From NCBI GenBank assembly GCA_965263165.1, contig OZ253584.1:1984001-2048000 (forward strand): a stretch of 64,000 nt of DNA. Reading direction: 5' to 3'. This DNA comes from SAR202-VII-2 sp965263165. Its GTDB lineage: Bacteria; Chloroflexota; Dehalococcoidia; Lucifugimonadales; SAR202-VII-2. The translations under genes and the position numbers were made by a program. The notes under the pieces were generated by a model. It worked only from the letters and a program-made list of their open reading frames with translations. It ran no database searches and was not told the origin of the DNA. This document shows, piece after piece, positions 40,427 to 48,908 of this stretch. Position 1 is the first letter of the stretch, and each line of letters starts with the position of its first letter.

Positions 40427-41851
40427 TTATCGTTTTGCTGGCTGGTAGGATCGAAATACGCAGCTCTGGCCCACATCGAAGGCGGTCTTCGCCAGGAGCA
40501 TCGTTCCACCGCCTCGACGTTTGATTTGTTGTGCATTTACACTAGTGACCCATCCAAGGCCAAACAGGGGATGCGACACGCGTTGACCCTCGTGCACGCT
40601 ACGATTCCGAGTCAGCGAAATGACATCCCGGTCCTCAAACTCCTCACGCCTATGGTCAACAGTTAGGTCGTTTGCCTCTACGGCTCTCATGGAAATTCGG
40701 GTCAATGCCTCTGCAACGCGGAGAAAATACCCGTAGTCCTGCATGGCATTGGCCCATCGATCCGGAACAGCCATCTGTCCCCCATGAGCGCATGTCAAGC
40801 CTCCCACCATTGCCGCAATCGTGTCCGTATCGGAGCCAAGCATATTGACAGCCCTTAGAACCGCTCGCTCGTAATTTCCGCCATGTCGAAGGAATATCCC
40901 TATCGCTGCGGCGACAGTCCCCGTACCCGAGCCCTTCGTAGCAGGCTCCAAGCAACCAAGCTTCTCATACATCTCGCCAAGGGACCCTTGCCTTTCCGCA
41001 GCAATAGTCAGCAGGGCCACTGTTTCGGATCTGACTTGCTCGAATCGTTCGCTGAATGGGATGCCTGCGTATCCCGACCACCGAGACATCCATCGCTGTA
41101 CGTTTTCCGGGAGTGTCTCCAGTTGCAGAGTTCTAACAGACTCCACAAGGGAGCCTACGAAGTTTATCTCGTCCTTAGCCTCATCGTTGATGAGGAGCAG
41201 CAAAGCCTTGCAGTATACGAGCGCTCCTATGATCGCTCTGGGATGGCCGTGCGTTACTATTGCGTTGTGCCAGGCGGCAGTGAGTCCCTGCGTCTCATCA
41301 TCTTTGTTGGCAAGTGCGACCGGGGCAATCCTCATCGCTGCGCCGTTTGCTCCCGCATCGATGTAGCTAGCTTTCATTCCATCCCCAGACCCATACTCGA
41401 AGAAATTGCTATCCCATACAACGTTCTTCTTGCTAGCCGCTGTCGCTGCTCTAGTGACGGTCGCGCCTGCGCCCCGCAAGTAGGATAACCAGACTGGGAG
41501 CTCTACCTTTGCGAAATGCTGACCATCGAATGATCCGTCGGCTCGCATGGACCGCGCTGTGCTTAGGGCCAGCTGGGTATCATCCGAGTAATTGCCCGGT
41601 TGAATGTAATCTATGTACGTGTTGAAGCGACCACCCGTCCGCTTCTCCCAAGAAATGAAATCAGTTATTTCCTCAATGCGCAGTGTTCGCTGAAGTTGGG
41701 CCTTCGTCTTGATGAATTCAGTCGGCCAGCCCAGAGCATCGGCCACAGCTGTTCCGAGCAGAACGCCTGCAATCCTATCCTTCAGAATTCCATAGCGTCC
41801 AGTCTCCAACGTAGCAACGCCGTTCTGATCGATCCTATCTTGTTGGTGCAT
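40427..41851 (-). CDS. ADP-ribosylglycohydrolase with Tudor-like C-terminal domain (candidate antitoxin)
   Basis: 474 residues. Residues ~22-385 are an ARH/DraG-type ADP-ribosylglycohydrolase: DRIAGVLLGTAVADALGWPTEF, the first Mg ligands in GNYSDDTQLAL (SDDT 89-92) and the second site GSDTDTIAAMVGG (about 339-351). Residues ~421-470 form a separate UvrD/CarD-like Tudor module (QRVSHPLFGLGWVTSV). It lies 20 bp downstream of the DarT-like gene on the same strand. The pair mirrors DarTG, with an ARH enzyme in place of the macro-domain antitoxin; its role would be to remove ADP-ribose from DNA or inactivate the toxin. Confidence 0.85.
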   Translation of the reverse strand: MHQQDRIDQNGVATLETGRYGILKDRIAGVLLGTAVADALGWPTEFIKTKAQLQRTLRIEEITDFISWEKRTGGRFNTYIDYIQPGNYSDDTQLALSTARSMRADGSFDGQHFAKVELPVWLSYLRGAGATVTRAATAASKKNVVWDSNFFEYGSGDGMKASYIDAGANGAAMRIAPVALANKDDETQGLTAAWHNAIVTHGHPRAIIGALVYCKALLLLINDEAKDEINFVGSLVESVRTLQLETLPENVQRWMSRWSGYAGIPFSERFEQVRSETVALLTIAAERQGSLGEMYEKLGCLEPATKGSGTGTVAAAIGIFLRHGGNYERAVLRAVNMLGSDTDTIAAMVGGLTCAHGGQMAVPDRWANAMQDYGYFLRVAEALTRISMRAVEANDLTVDHRREEFEDRDVISLTRNRSVHEGQRVSHPLFGLGWVTSVNAQQIKRRGGGTMLLAKTAFDVGQSCVFRSYQPAKR

Positions 41852-41871
41852 CGGCTCCCACCTCCTCCGGC

Positions 41872-42501
41872 CTACATGTTCCCTCTGAAATTATACGGGT
41901 TGACTTGGAAGTCGAACGTCTCGGCAACTCTGTTTCCATTGGAAAATCGAAGGTGGCTGGTGTTCCGAGCAGCCTGGTCCTTTGAAGCGTTGCTGTGAAA
42001 ATAGAGAACGGGAAGGAATTCGCCAATGGGGACGCAATCCGGCACTAGGATCTCCACGGCGGGAGGGGTTGGAAAATTCGTAGTCGGGTTATCGAACAAG
42101 GAGTCGAAGGTCCTAGCAGTGTAGTTTTCGCGTAACCGGCCAATGGTGATCGAATTGGAGGAACTCCAATCTGGAGAGAACAGGGTCCCTTTGCGCCAGA
42201 TCAGGCGAGGCTGCAGGGTGATGAGAACCTTCTTGTCGGGCTCGTGTCTGGACATTCCCCACGGGCAAACCAACGAACAGCAGATGTAGCCCTCCATCTC
42301 CTCGGCCTTACCGGAGGTACCCCAGCCGCTCATCTCATACTGGATACCCAGAGAGTGCATCTTGCGTCGGCTTAGGAGCCCGCAACGAAACACAGACTCC
42401 AGTTGGTCAATCCTGCTTAAGTGCCATAGTGGGTGGATGGAACGACGGCGTATGTTGTGTTCCAGTTGCTGAGCGTCTGGGTCCGGTACAAACTCGGACA
42501 T
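41872..42501 (-). CDS. DarT-like ADP-ribosyltransferase (candidate toxin)
   Basis: 209 residues, the length of DarT. The NAD-binding start PLWHLSRIDQLESVFRCGLL (24-43) corresponds to the DarT H-x-T-x-I-x-N-L ... G-L-L block, and PAVEILVPDCVP (147-158) carries the catalytic Glu (E150) of the family's E-x-L-V-P-D motif. DarT enzymes attach ADP-ribose to bases in single-stranded DNA and are toxic without a cognate hydrolase. First gene of a two-gene operon with the ARH gene. The sequence is distant from textbook DarT (Ser in place of Thr after the His), so the target base is open. Confidence 0.75.
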   Translation of the reverse strand: MSEFVPDPDAQQLEHNIRRRSIHPLWHLSRIDQLESVFRCGLLSRRKMHSLGIQYEMSGWGTSGKAEEMEGYICCSLVCPWGMSRHEPDKKVLITLQPRLIWRKGTLFSPDWSSSNSITIGRLRENYTARTFDSLFDNPTTNFPTPPAVEILVPDCVPIGEFLPVLYFHSNASKDQAARNTSHLRFSNGNRVAETFDFQVNPYNFRGNM

Positions 42502-42832
42502 GGTTAGGCCTGCGGTCAGTAGTTCGGGAAATAGGCGCGACGGCCGGCGCCGGGATTATAGCATGGGAGTATACTGCGGTTGGTTGACGTAAGCTAGGCT
42601 GAGGCGGCAGTTCTCTTACCCGCAAGCCAACCTGCAGGATAGCCGGGTTGAAGTTGTGGCGGAGGATCGTTTTAGCTTTCCGTCTAGGCTGGCCCGGGGG
42701 GGAGCAGCTTCAGTTCGCGCGTCGCTATGCTGAGAGCCGACCCCAACGACGAGGGGGGACGATGGCGGGGCGTCGGGGCGGAGTTGGGGAGGGGCGGCTT
42801 GAAAGGCGCGCCGCGGGTCATTTCGAGAAACG
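42502..42832. other. Intergenic between darT-like gene and tRNA-His
   Basis: About 330 bp. It contains a consensus -10 TATAAT on the minus strand at 42560-42555, which would start transcription near 42548, 47 nt before the darT-like ATG; the -35 is weak. The rest (42600-42832) has no supported ORF. Confidence 0.45.
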
Positions 42833-42909
42833 TGGGGTGAGCGAGGGGATTTGAACCCCCGATCTCCAGGGCCACAACCTGGCGCCTTAACCTCTTGGCC
42901 ACGCTCACC
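42833..42909 (-). tRNA. tRNA-His (GTG anticodon)
   Basis: Cloverleaf on the minus strand. The acceptor stem is GTGAGCG/CGCTCAC with an extra 5' G (G-1 at 42909) opposite discriminator C (42836), both identity features of tRNA-His. Anticodon stem CCAGG/CCTGG with loop TTGTGGC, so anticodon GTG. T-loop TTCAAAT. The 3' CCA (42835-42833) is encoded. Confidence 0.95.
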
Positions 42910-42972
42910 GCGAACAAGGCGATTCTAGCAGCCGCGGTTGACGAGGGTCAAGGAACGAGGCCGTCCCCGGCG

Positions 42973-44817
42973 CTATGCTCCGCTCTCGTTTTGGGCTTGG
43001 GTGCGCTGGGCGGAAATCGAGTACGCCCCGATGATGTCCTGCCGCCTGAGGACGCCGATAAGTCGCTGCGGCTCGTGGGCGTTGATGACCGGTATGTAGC
43101 CTGCGTCACGCGCCCCCAACTGCTCCATGACCTCGGCAAGGGTCTGGTCCCCATGGGCGGTCACCAGCGACCGCGTGGCGATGTCGAGGGCGGTTTGCGG
43201 TCCAGCGGACGCCGCGAGCGCCCGTTCGACGTCGGTGGAGGTGACCATTCCTACGAGGGCGCCGCCGTCCAGAACGGGCAGCCCGTGGACGCCGGTCTGC
43301 TCGAATAGGCGCCGGACGTCCTCGATGGAGGCGGAGGCGTGGACGGTGGGATAGCCGGTGGCCATGACTTCCCAGACCCTCACGTTGGAACCGGGGTCAG
43401 CCCTAAGGATGCGGCGCAGGTCGATGCCGCGGCGTATGAGGCGCGCTGTGTAGATGTTCTCTCGGCTAAGTTTGCGGGCGATGGCGGCGCTGATGACCAC
43501 GGTCAGCATGAGCGGCGCGGCCAAGGAGTAGCTGCGGGACATTTCGAAGACCATGAGCACGGCGGTGATGGGCGCAGAGGCGACAGAGGCGAACACGGCG
43601 GCCATGCCGGCTAGGCCGTAGGTCCCCGGGTCTCCGGCGATGCCCGGGAGGGCGCCGCCCATGATCTCGCCGAAGGCGCCGCCGCCCATCGCTCCGAGGA
43701 GCAGCGATGGAGCAAAGACCCCGCCCGTGCTGCCGCTCCCGATGACGAGGGCGGTGGCGACGGGCTTGAGGAAGATCAGCGCCAGCAGCAACAGGAAGGG
43801 GAGGCCGCCGCTGAGCGCGTCGGTGATGACCTCGTAGCCGATGCCGAAGACCTGAGGGTAGAACACGCCGATGACGCCGACGCCAAGCCCGCCGATGGCG
43901 GGCTTGAGGTAGTCCGGAAGGTTCGACCGGGAGAAACCGCCTTCGACAATCTTGATGGCCTGCATGAAGCTGAGGGCCAGAAGGGCGGCGCAGACGCCGA
44001 GCAGGGCGAACAGTCCAAGCTCGGCGGGATGGTTGAGGGCGTAGACCGGGATGGCGGACGCTTGGAAGTCGCCGAATTCGTCAAATGCGCCGACCGGGAT
44101 GGTGAACGCTTGGAAGTCGCCGAATCCGCCGACGGCAACCGCCGAGGCGGTGACGGAACTGATGACCACCACGCCAAAGGTTTGGAGTGAGAAGGTGCGG
44201 AGGATGACCTCCATGGCGAAGAACACGCCGGCGATGGGGGCGTTGAAAGCCGCCGATATGCCACCCGCCGTTCCGCAAGCCACCAGTATCTTGAGCCAGC
44301 TTTCGCTGACGCCGAAGCGCCGTCCGAGGAGGGAGCCCATGGATGAGCCTATCTGGGCAATCGGCCCCTCGCGGCCGACGGAGGCACCGCTGCCAATGGA
44401 GACGGAGGTGGCGAGGAGCTTGACGAGCCAGACCCTTGCCCTGATGCGGCCGCCATCCCGAGCCACGGCCAGTATGATGTCCGGGATTCCGCTGCCGCGA
44501 GTCTCGCGGGCAACGAAGTAGATCACGGGCCCGACGATGAGGCCCCCAATGGCCGGGAGGAGAAGGACGGCGTACCTGCCGAGGGGCGAAAAGGAGTTGA
44601 GGAGGGCGCTGAAGAAGAACGCGTCGAAGATGTCTATGAGGCGGTCGAAGGCGACGGCGGCCAGGCCAGACAGGGCGCCAACCGCCGCGGCAAGAACGAG
44701 GGCGACGGTGAAGGGCGAGGGACGGAATCTTCTGGGGAGAGCAGCGAGGATTGGCCGCCCAAGGAACCCACTAAGGAAGGAGGGGCCGCCGGGGGTCTGT
44801 TTGTTGCCTGCGTCCAC
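42973..44817 (-). CDS. ClC chloride channel/antiporter with CBS domains
   Basis: 614 residues. Residues ~30-440 form the ClC membrane domain: GSGIPDIILA (GxGIP), SGASVGREGPIAQIG (GREGP with the gating Glu) and GSGSTGGVFAPSLLLG (GxFxP). Residues ~480-600 hold two CBS domains (VMATGYPTVHASASIEDVRRLFEQ and a second ending RQDIIGAY) that sense nucleotides. Near residue 225 a 16-residue segment is repeated (FGDFQAFTIPVGAFDE / FGDFQASAIPVYALNH), from a 48-bp DNA duplication. It moves chloride or related anions. Confidence 0.93.
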   Translation of the reverse strand: MDAGNKQTPGGPSFLSGFLGRPILAALPRRFRPSPFTVALVLAAAVGALSGLAAVAFDRLIDIFDAFFFSALLNSFSPLGRYAVLLLPAIGGLIVGPVIYFVARETRGSGIPDIILAVARDGGRIRARVWLVKLLATSVSIGSGASVGREGPIAQIGSSMGSLLGRRFGVSESWLKILVACGTAGGISAAFNAPIAGVFFAMEVILRTFSLQTFGVVVISSVTASAVAVGGFGDFQAFTIPVGAFDEFGDFQASAIPVYALNHPAELGLFALLGVCAALLALSFMQAIKIVEGGFSRSNLPDYLKPAIGGLGVGVIGVFYPQVFGIGYEVITDALSGGLPFLLLLALIFLKPVATALVIGSGSTGGVFAPSLLLGAMGGGAFGEIMGGALPGIAGDPGTYGLAGMAAVFASVASAPITAVLMVFEMSRSYSLAAPLMLTVVISAAIARKLSRENIYTARLIRRGIDLRRILRADPGSNVRVWEVMATGYPTVHASASIEDVRRLFEQTGVHGLPVLDGGALVGMVTSTDVERALAASAGPQTALDIATRSLVTAHGDQTLAEVMEQLGARDAGYIPVINAHEPQRLIGVLRRQDIIGAYSISAQRTQAQNESGA

Positions 44818-44919
44818 GCTCGCACCCTAGCGCTGGGGCGGCGATGCGTCAACGCTGGGTGGGTGGCGGGGGGAGGTTTCCTGGGTGTTCAAGGGAGCAC
44901 GCGCCTCATATGGCCGGCA

Positions 44920-46245
44920 CTACCCGTTGCTGTGGCCGCGGATGATCAGGTGGGCCATCTCCCGGCCCAGCTTCACGCTGTAGTTGGTGCCCCGGTCCTC
45001 GGGGTAGATCTGGGTGGTGTTTGCCAGGTAGAGATTGCGGAAGGGCGTCTGGAATTCCGGGATGCGCTGGGAGTAGCCGGTCTCCACGACGGGCTGGGCC
45101 GCCGGCTCGCGGTGGTAGTGCCACTTCCGTATCCAGGAGCGGTTGAAGTTGGGGTTGATGCGCTGAAGGTGGGGCAGGTACTCCTCGAGCAACTCGGTGT
45201 CCTTCATGTGGAACAATGGATGCTCGCTGCTGAGGTAGTTGGAAATATAGACGACGTGGTTTCCGCCGTAGACCTCGGGTTCGATGAAGTTGGTGTGCTC
45301 AATGACGCCGACGAAGGGTACGGAGCTGTCGGCGATGTTCAGCCAATAGATGGATGACAGGGGCTGGTCCAATTCCAGGACGATGAGGACCGCCGCCAGG
45401 TACTTGATGCTCTGGAGCTTCGAGGCGTACTCCTCCGGCAGCGGGGGCACGAGCCTTGGGAAGACGTATGACGGCACCGTGGCCAGCACGACGTCAAAGC
45501 TGTGCTCGGTGGGGCCGGACCCGGGGAGTTCGACCTCTAGGCCGCGGGCGACGCCGTCTTCGACGAGGACGCGGTTGACGCCGGCGCCGGTGTGGACCTC
45601 ACCGCCTCGTTCGCGGATGAGTTCGGCTGTTTTGTCGAAGATCTCGCCAAAGCTGCCGCCGGGGTAGCCGAGCTTCTCCTTGGCCATGCCCTTGCCCCGT
45701 GAGGTGAAGCGGGTGTGCATCTTGCCCCAGAACCAGGGCATCGCCACCTTGTCGTAGTACTCGCCGAACTTGCCGCGGAGGAGGGGCCCCCAGACGGCGT
45801 CGTAGGCGCGGGGGCCGGCGAACCTGCGTATCCAGTCGGAGGCGGTGATGTTTTCGAGCTTGCGCCAGTTCTTGTAGCGGCTGAGGTACAGGGCGACGAC
45901 GCCCATCCGTATGCGGTCGAGGAGAGGTATGGCGGAGAACCGCAACAGGTCCGTGGGGGTGACGAATTTATAGATCCTGCCGTCGCGGAAGATGCCCATC
46001 TTGGACTCGATCCAGCGCATCTTATGGCCGAGGCCCACCTCCTCGGCGAGCTCGACGATGGCGGTGTCGCTGGTGAAGAGGTGGTGATAGGCCCGCTCCA
46101 GCGGGGCGCCGCCGACATCGAAGGTGGAGGCCTGGCCGCCCAGGAAAGGGGCGCGTTCGTAGACGGTGGGGTGGTGGCCCTGCTGGACTAGCTCCCAGGC
46201 GGCGCCGAGTCCGAGGGCGCCGCCGCCAATGATGCCGACGTTCAT
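44920..46245 (-). CDS. FAD-dependent oxidoreductase (protoporphyrinogen oxidase/amine oxidase-like)
   Basis: 441 residues from ATG 46245 (AAGGAGA 9 nt upstream). N-terminal dinucleotide fold MNVGIIGGGALGLGAAWELVQQGHHPTVYER with the acidic strand end, GGQAST next, and a C-terminal NLYLANTTQIYPEDRGTNYSVKLG that contacts FAD. It belongs to the NAD(P)-binding Rossmann / amino-oxidase superfamily; close relatives in sugar clusters are annotated as amine oxidoreductases. Substrate unknown. Divergent from the Rieske operon with a 190-bp shared promoter region. Confidence 0.85.
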   Translation of the reverse strand: MNVGIIGGGALGLGAAWELVQQGHHPTVYERAPFLGGQASTFDVGGAPLERAYHHLFTSDTAIVELAEEVGLGHKMRWIESKMGIFRDGRIYKFVTPTDLLRFSAIPLLDRIRMGVVALYLSRYKNWRKLENITASDWIRRFAGPRAYDAVWGPLLRGKFGEYYDKVAMPWFWGKMHTRFTSRGKGMAKEKLGYPGGSFGEIFDKTAELIRERGGEVHTGAGVNRVLVEDGVARGLEVELPGSGPTEHSFDVVLATVPSYVFPRLVPPLPEEYASKLQSIKYLAAVLIVLELDQPLSSIYWLNIADSSVPFVGVIEHTNFIEPEVYGGNHVVYISNYLSSEHPLFHMKDTELLEEYLPHLQRINPNFNRSWIRKWHYHREPAAQPVVETGYSQRIPEFQTPFRNLYLANTTQIYPEDRGTNYSVKLGREMAHLIIRGHSNG

Positions 46246-46378
46246 GCTCGTGGTTCTCCTTGCGCAGATATTAGCTACAACAGCACACCTTACCAGACGC
46301 GGGGCCGGAAGCGGGCATCGGCGGGGTATTGGGGGCGCTTGCGTAGGGAAGCCGGCCGGCAGGGGGTGGCCGATGACA

Positions 46379-46407
46379 TTGACCCCACTATGAGGGTGTG
46401 CTATAAG
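46379..46407 (+). promoter_or_regulatory. Promoter of the Rieske operon
   Basis: TTGACC (46379-46384), 17-nt spacer, TATAAG (46402-46407): five of six matches at each box. Transcription would start near 46414, giving a 22-nt leader that contains GGAGGAG before the ATG at 46436. Confidence 0.7.
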
Positions 46408-46435
46408 CGGGGCAAGGGCGTGGTGGAGGAGCGAC

Positions 46436-47725
46436 ATGCTGACGGCTGAACAGAATGCAAGGTTGACCGAGGTGGGGCCGGGCACGCCGATGGGCGAGTT
46501 GATGCGCCGCTACTGGCAGCCCATTGCCGCCGAGATGGAGTTGGAGGAGAACCCCACCAAGGAGGTCCGGCTGCTGGGTGAAGACCTGGTGCTGTACAAG
46601 GACCGGTCGGGGCAGTACGGCTTGATAGACCGCTTCTGCGCCCACCGGCGGGTCAACCTGGCCTACGGGATACCGGAAGAACGCGGTCTGCGCTGCATGT
46701 ACCACGGCTGGCGCTACGACGAGACGGGGCAGTGCATAGAGCAGCCCTTCGAGGAGACGGTGCGGCCGGAGGCGCGGTTCAAGGACAAGATCAAGCTGAA
46801 GGGGTATCCGGCGGAGGCTCTGGGCGGGATGATCTTCGCCTACATGGGCCCGGCCCCGGCGCCCCTGCTTCCCCGCTGGGACGCTATGGTGTGGGACAAC
46901 GTGGTGCGCGACGTGACGTTGGCGATACTTCCTTCGAACTGGCTGCAATGCGTTGAGAACTCGCTGGATCCGGTCCACACGGAGTGGATCCACTCCTACC
47001 TCACCGAGTACCTGCGGGAAAGGAAGGGGCAGGTGTTGACGGCGTTCCCGCCCTCTGAGACGGCGCGGCACAAGAAGATCGGGTTCGACGTGTACCGGTG
47101 GGGAGTCATCAAGCGCCGGCTGGTGGGGAACGATACGGAGGAAAGCGACGACTGGTCGCGGGGGCATCCTCTCATCTTTCCCAACCTCCTGTGCGTCGGC
47201 GCCCGCGAGGTGAACAGGGTGCTCCAATACCGGGTGCCCATTGACGACTACAACACCCTGCAGATCTCGGTGTACGTGCACCGGCCTCCGCAGGGGTATG
47301 CGGCGCCCAGCCAGGACTCTGTGCCCTACCGCTATGTTCCGGTCCATGACCAGAACGGGCGCATCTTCCATGAACGCAACGTTGACCAGGATAAGCTGGG
47401 GATGGTGGCGCAGGGCCCCCTGATTGACCGCACCTTGGAGCGGCTTGGCGAGACCGACACGGGTCTGATCATGTTTCGCAAGCTGTTGGAGGAGCAGATG
47501 GGCATCGTGCTTGATGGCGGCGAGCCCATGGGGTTGGTGCGGGACCCCTCCGAGAACGAGTACATTGATCTGGCGACGGAACGCGTCTACCAGGGTTTGG
47601 ACAGCTCCTCGATGGTCATGCAGTACATCCCCATGGAGGAAGGCGACAACCCGGCGGTAGACCTTATCGAGGATGTCCTAAGGTCCTGGAGGCTCTATCT
47701 GGGGGTTGAAGAGGCTGCCCAATAG
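46436..47725 (+). CDS. Rieske non-heme iron oxygenase, alpha subunit
   Basis: 429 residues. The Rieske [2Fe-2S] site is CAH-x16-CMYH (C68, H70, C87, H90). The mononuclear iron site is NSLDPVHTEWIH (D178, H181, H186). The catalytic domain is of the phthalate/vanillate-type oxygenase group, which hydroxylates or demethylates aromatic carboxylates with electrons from a separate reductase. No reductase or ferredoxin gene is in the operon. First gene of a five-gene transcript with a cupin dioxygenase, dehydrogenase, binding protein and aldolase-fold enzyme. Confidence 0.93.
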   Translation: MLTAEQNARLTEVGPGTPMGELMRRYWQPIAAEMELEENPTKEVRLLGEDLVLYKDRSGQYGLIDRFCAHRRVNLAYGIPEERGLRCMYHGWRYDETGQCIEQPFEETVRPEARFKDKIKLKGYPAEALGGMIFAYMGPAPAPLLPRWDAMVWDNVVRDVTLAILPSNWLQCVENSLDPVHTEWIHSYLTEYLRERKGQVLTAFPPSETARHKKIGFDVYRWGVIKRRLVGNDTEESDDWSRGHPLIFPNLLCVGAREVNRVLQYRVPIDDYNTLQISVYVHRPPQGYAAPSQDSVPYRYVPVHDQNGRIFHERNVDQDKLGMVAQGPLIDRTLERLGETDTGLIMFRKLLEEQMGIVLDGGEPMGLVRDPSENEYIDLATERVYQGLDSSSMVMQYIPMEEGDNPAVDLIEDVLRSWRLYLGVEEAAQ

Positions 47726-47795
47726 GCGGGTGTGCGCGTGGGTTGGGGCCGTCCGGTTGTAGAGGGCTGATTCAAGCCCGGCAAGGGGGTTCGCA

Positions 47796-48869
47796 GTGAC
47801 GAGTATTTCATTGGAACAGGAAGAGGCCTATTACGGTAGGGTGGCCGAGCGGAATCTCCATCCGTTGTGGAAGTTCCCCCCCCAGCCGCCGGAACCCCGG
47901 CCCCGAGCCTTGCCGCACGTGTGGCGCTGGGACGCGGTGGTGGAGTTGCTGGACGAGGCCGGCCGGATGGAGCACACCATCGATCAGGGGGGCGAAAGGC
48001 GGGCCCTGGCGATGATCAATCCCGGGTTCGAAGGGCCGTTCTCCGGGACGACGCCATCCATTGCCGCGGCGTTGCAGATGATCAAACCGGGAGAGGTTGC
48101 CAACGCCCACCGGCACAGCATGGCGGCGATCCGGTTCATCCTGCGGGGCAGTGGGGCATCGACGGTGGTGAACGGCGAGAAGGTCGTGATGGAGGAGGGC
48201 GATCTGGTGCTGACGCCCCAGATGGTCTGGCACGACCACATGAATCCAATGTCTCAGGACCTCTACTGGCTGGACGCGCTGGACGCGCCGCTGGTTTTCC
48301 ACCTGAACGCCAACTTCTACAACTTTTACTATGAGGACGTTCAGCCTGAGACGGTTCCCGAGAACCACACGGAGGACAGCCTGGGACGCGGCCTCTTGCG
48401 CAACGCCTACGCGCCTCCCAGGGACAGGACGCTGTCGCTGATCTACAAGTGGAAGGACGCTTGGGCCGCGCTGAACAGCGCCACGGACGGCGAAGTCAGC
48501 CCCTACGACGGCGTCATCTTCGAATACGCGAATCCGCTGGACGCGGGCCACACGCTGCCCGGCATGTCCTGCTTCCTCCAGCGGTTGCGGCCCGGCGAGC
48601 ACACGCGGGCCCACCGCCACACTACCAGCGTCGTGTACCACGCCTATCAGGGAAGCGGCTCGACGGTCATCAACGGCCAACGGTTGGAGTGGGGGCGGGG
48701 GGACACCTTCGCGCTGCCATCGTGGGCGTGGCACGAGCACGTCAACGGCTCGGAAACCGAGGATGCGGTGCTCTTCTCCGTCAGCGACCTGCCGGTCATC
48801 GAGGCCATGGACCTCTACAAGGTAGAGGAAGGCGACAGGCAAGAGGTCGCAGGCCTTCTCAGCGGCTAG
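47796..48869 (+). CDS. Bicupin protein, gentisate 1,2-dioxygenase-like
   Basis: 357 residues from GTG 47796. Two cupin domains: the first with ANAHRHSMAAIRFILRGSG and VWHDHMNP, the second with EHTRAHRHTTSVVYHAYQGSGS and WAWHEHVNG. Both retain the His pairs that bind Fe(II). The arrangement is that of gentisate and related ring-cleavage dioxygenases, which open a dihydroxy-aromatic ring. It lies 70 bp after the Rieske oxygenase gene, consistent with hydroxylation followed by ring cleavage. The exact aromatic substrate is not known. Confidence 0.88.
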   Translation: MTSISLEQEEAYYGRVAERNLHPLWKFPPQPPEPRPRALPHVWRWDAVVELLDEAGRMEHTIDQGGERRALAMINPGFEGPFSGTTPSIAAALQMIKPGEVANAHRHSMAAIRFILRGSGASTVVNGEKVVMEEGDLVLTPQMVWHDHMNPMSQDLYWLDALDAPLVFHLNANFYNFYYEDVQPETVPENHTEDSLGRGLLRNAYAPPRDRTLSLIYKWKDAWAALNSATDGEVSPYDGVIFEYANPLDAGHTLPGMSCFLQRLRPGEHTRAHRHTTSVVYHAYQGSGSTVINGQRLEWGRGDTFALPSWAWHEHVNGSETEDAVLFSVSDLPVIEAMDLYKVEEGDRQEVAGLLSG

Positions 48870-48908
48870 GCGGGGCTCGGCTCTTTCAATCCAGACCACC
48901 GGAGAATA

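Noticed and set aside
42648..42854. Small plus-strand frame overlapping tRNA-His
   Set aside because: It runs into the tRNA gene on the opposite strand, has no ribosome-binding site and low-complexity Arg/Gly content.
28339..42909. Genomic island integrated at tRNA-His
   Set aside because: No direct repeat of the tRNA 3' end and no integrase were found, and arsM and the amidohydrolases in between look like ordinary chromosomal genes.
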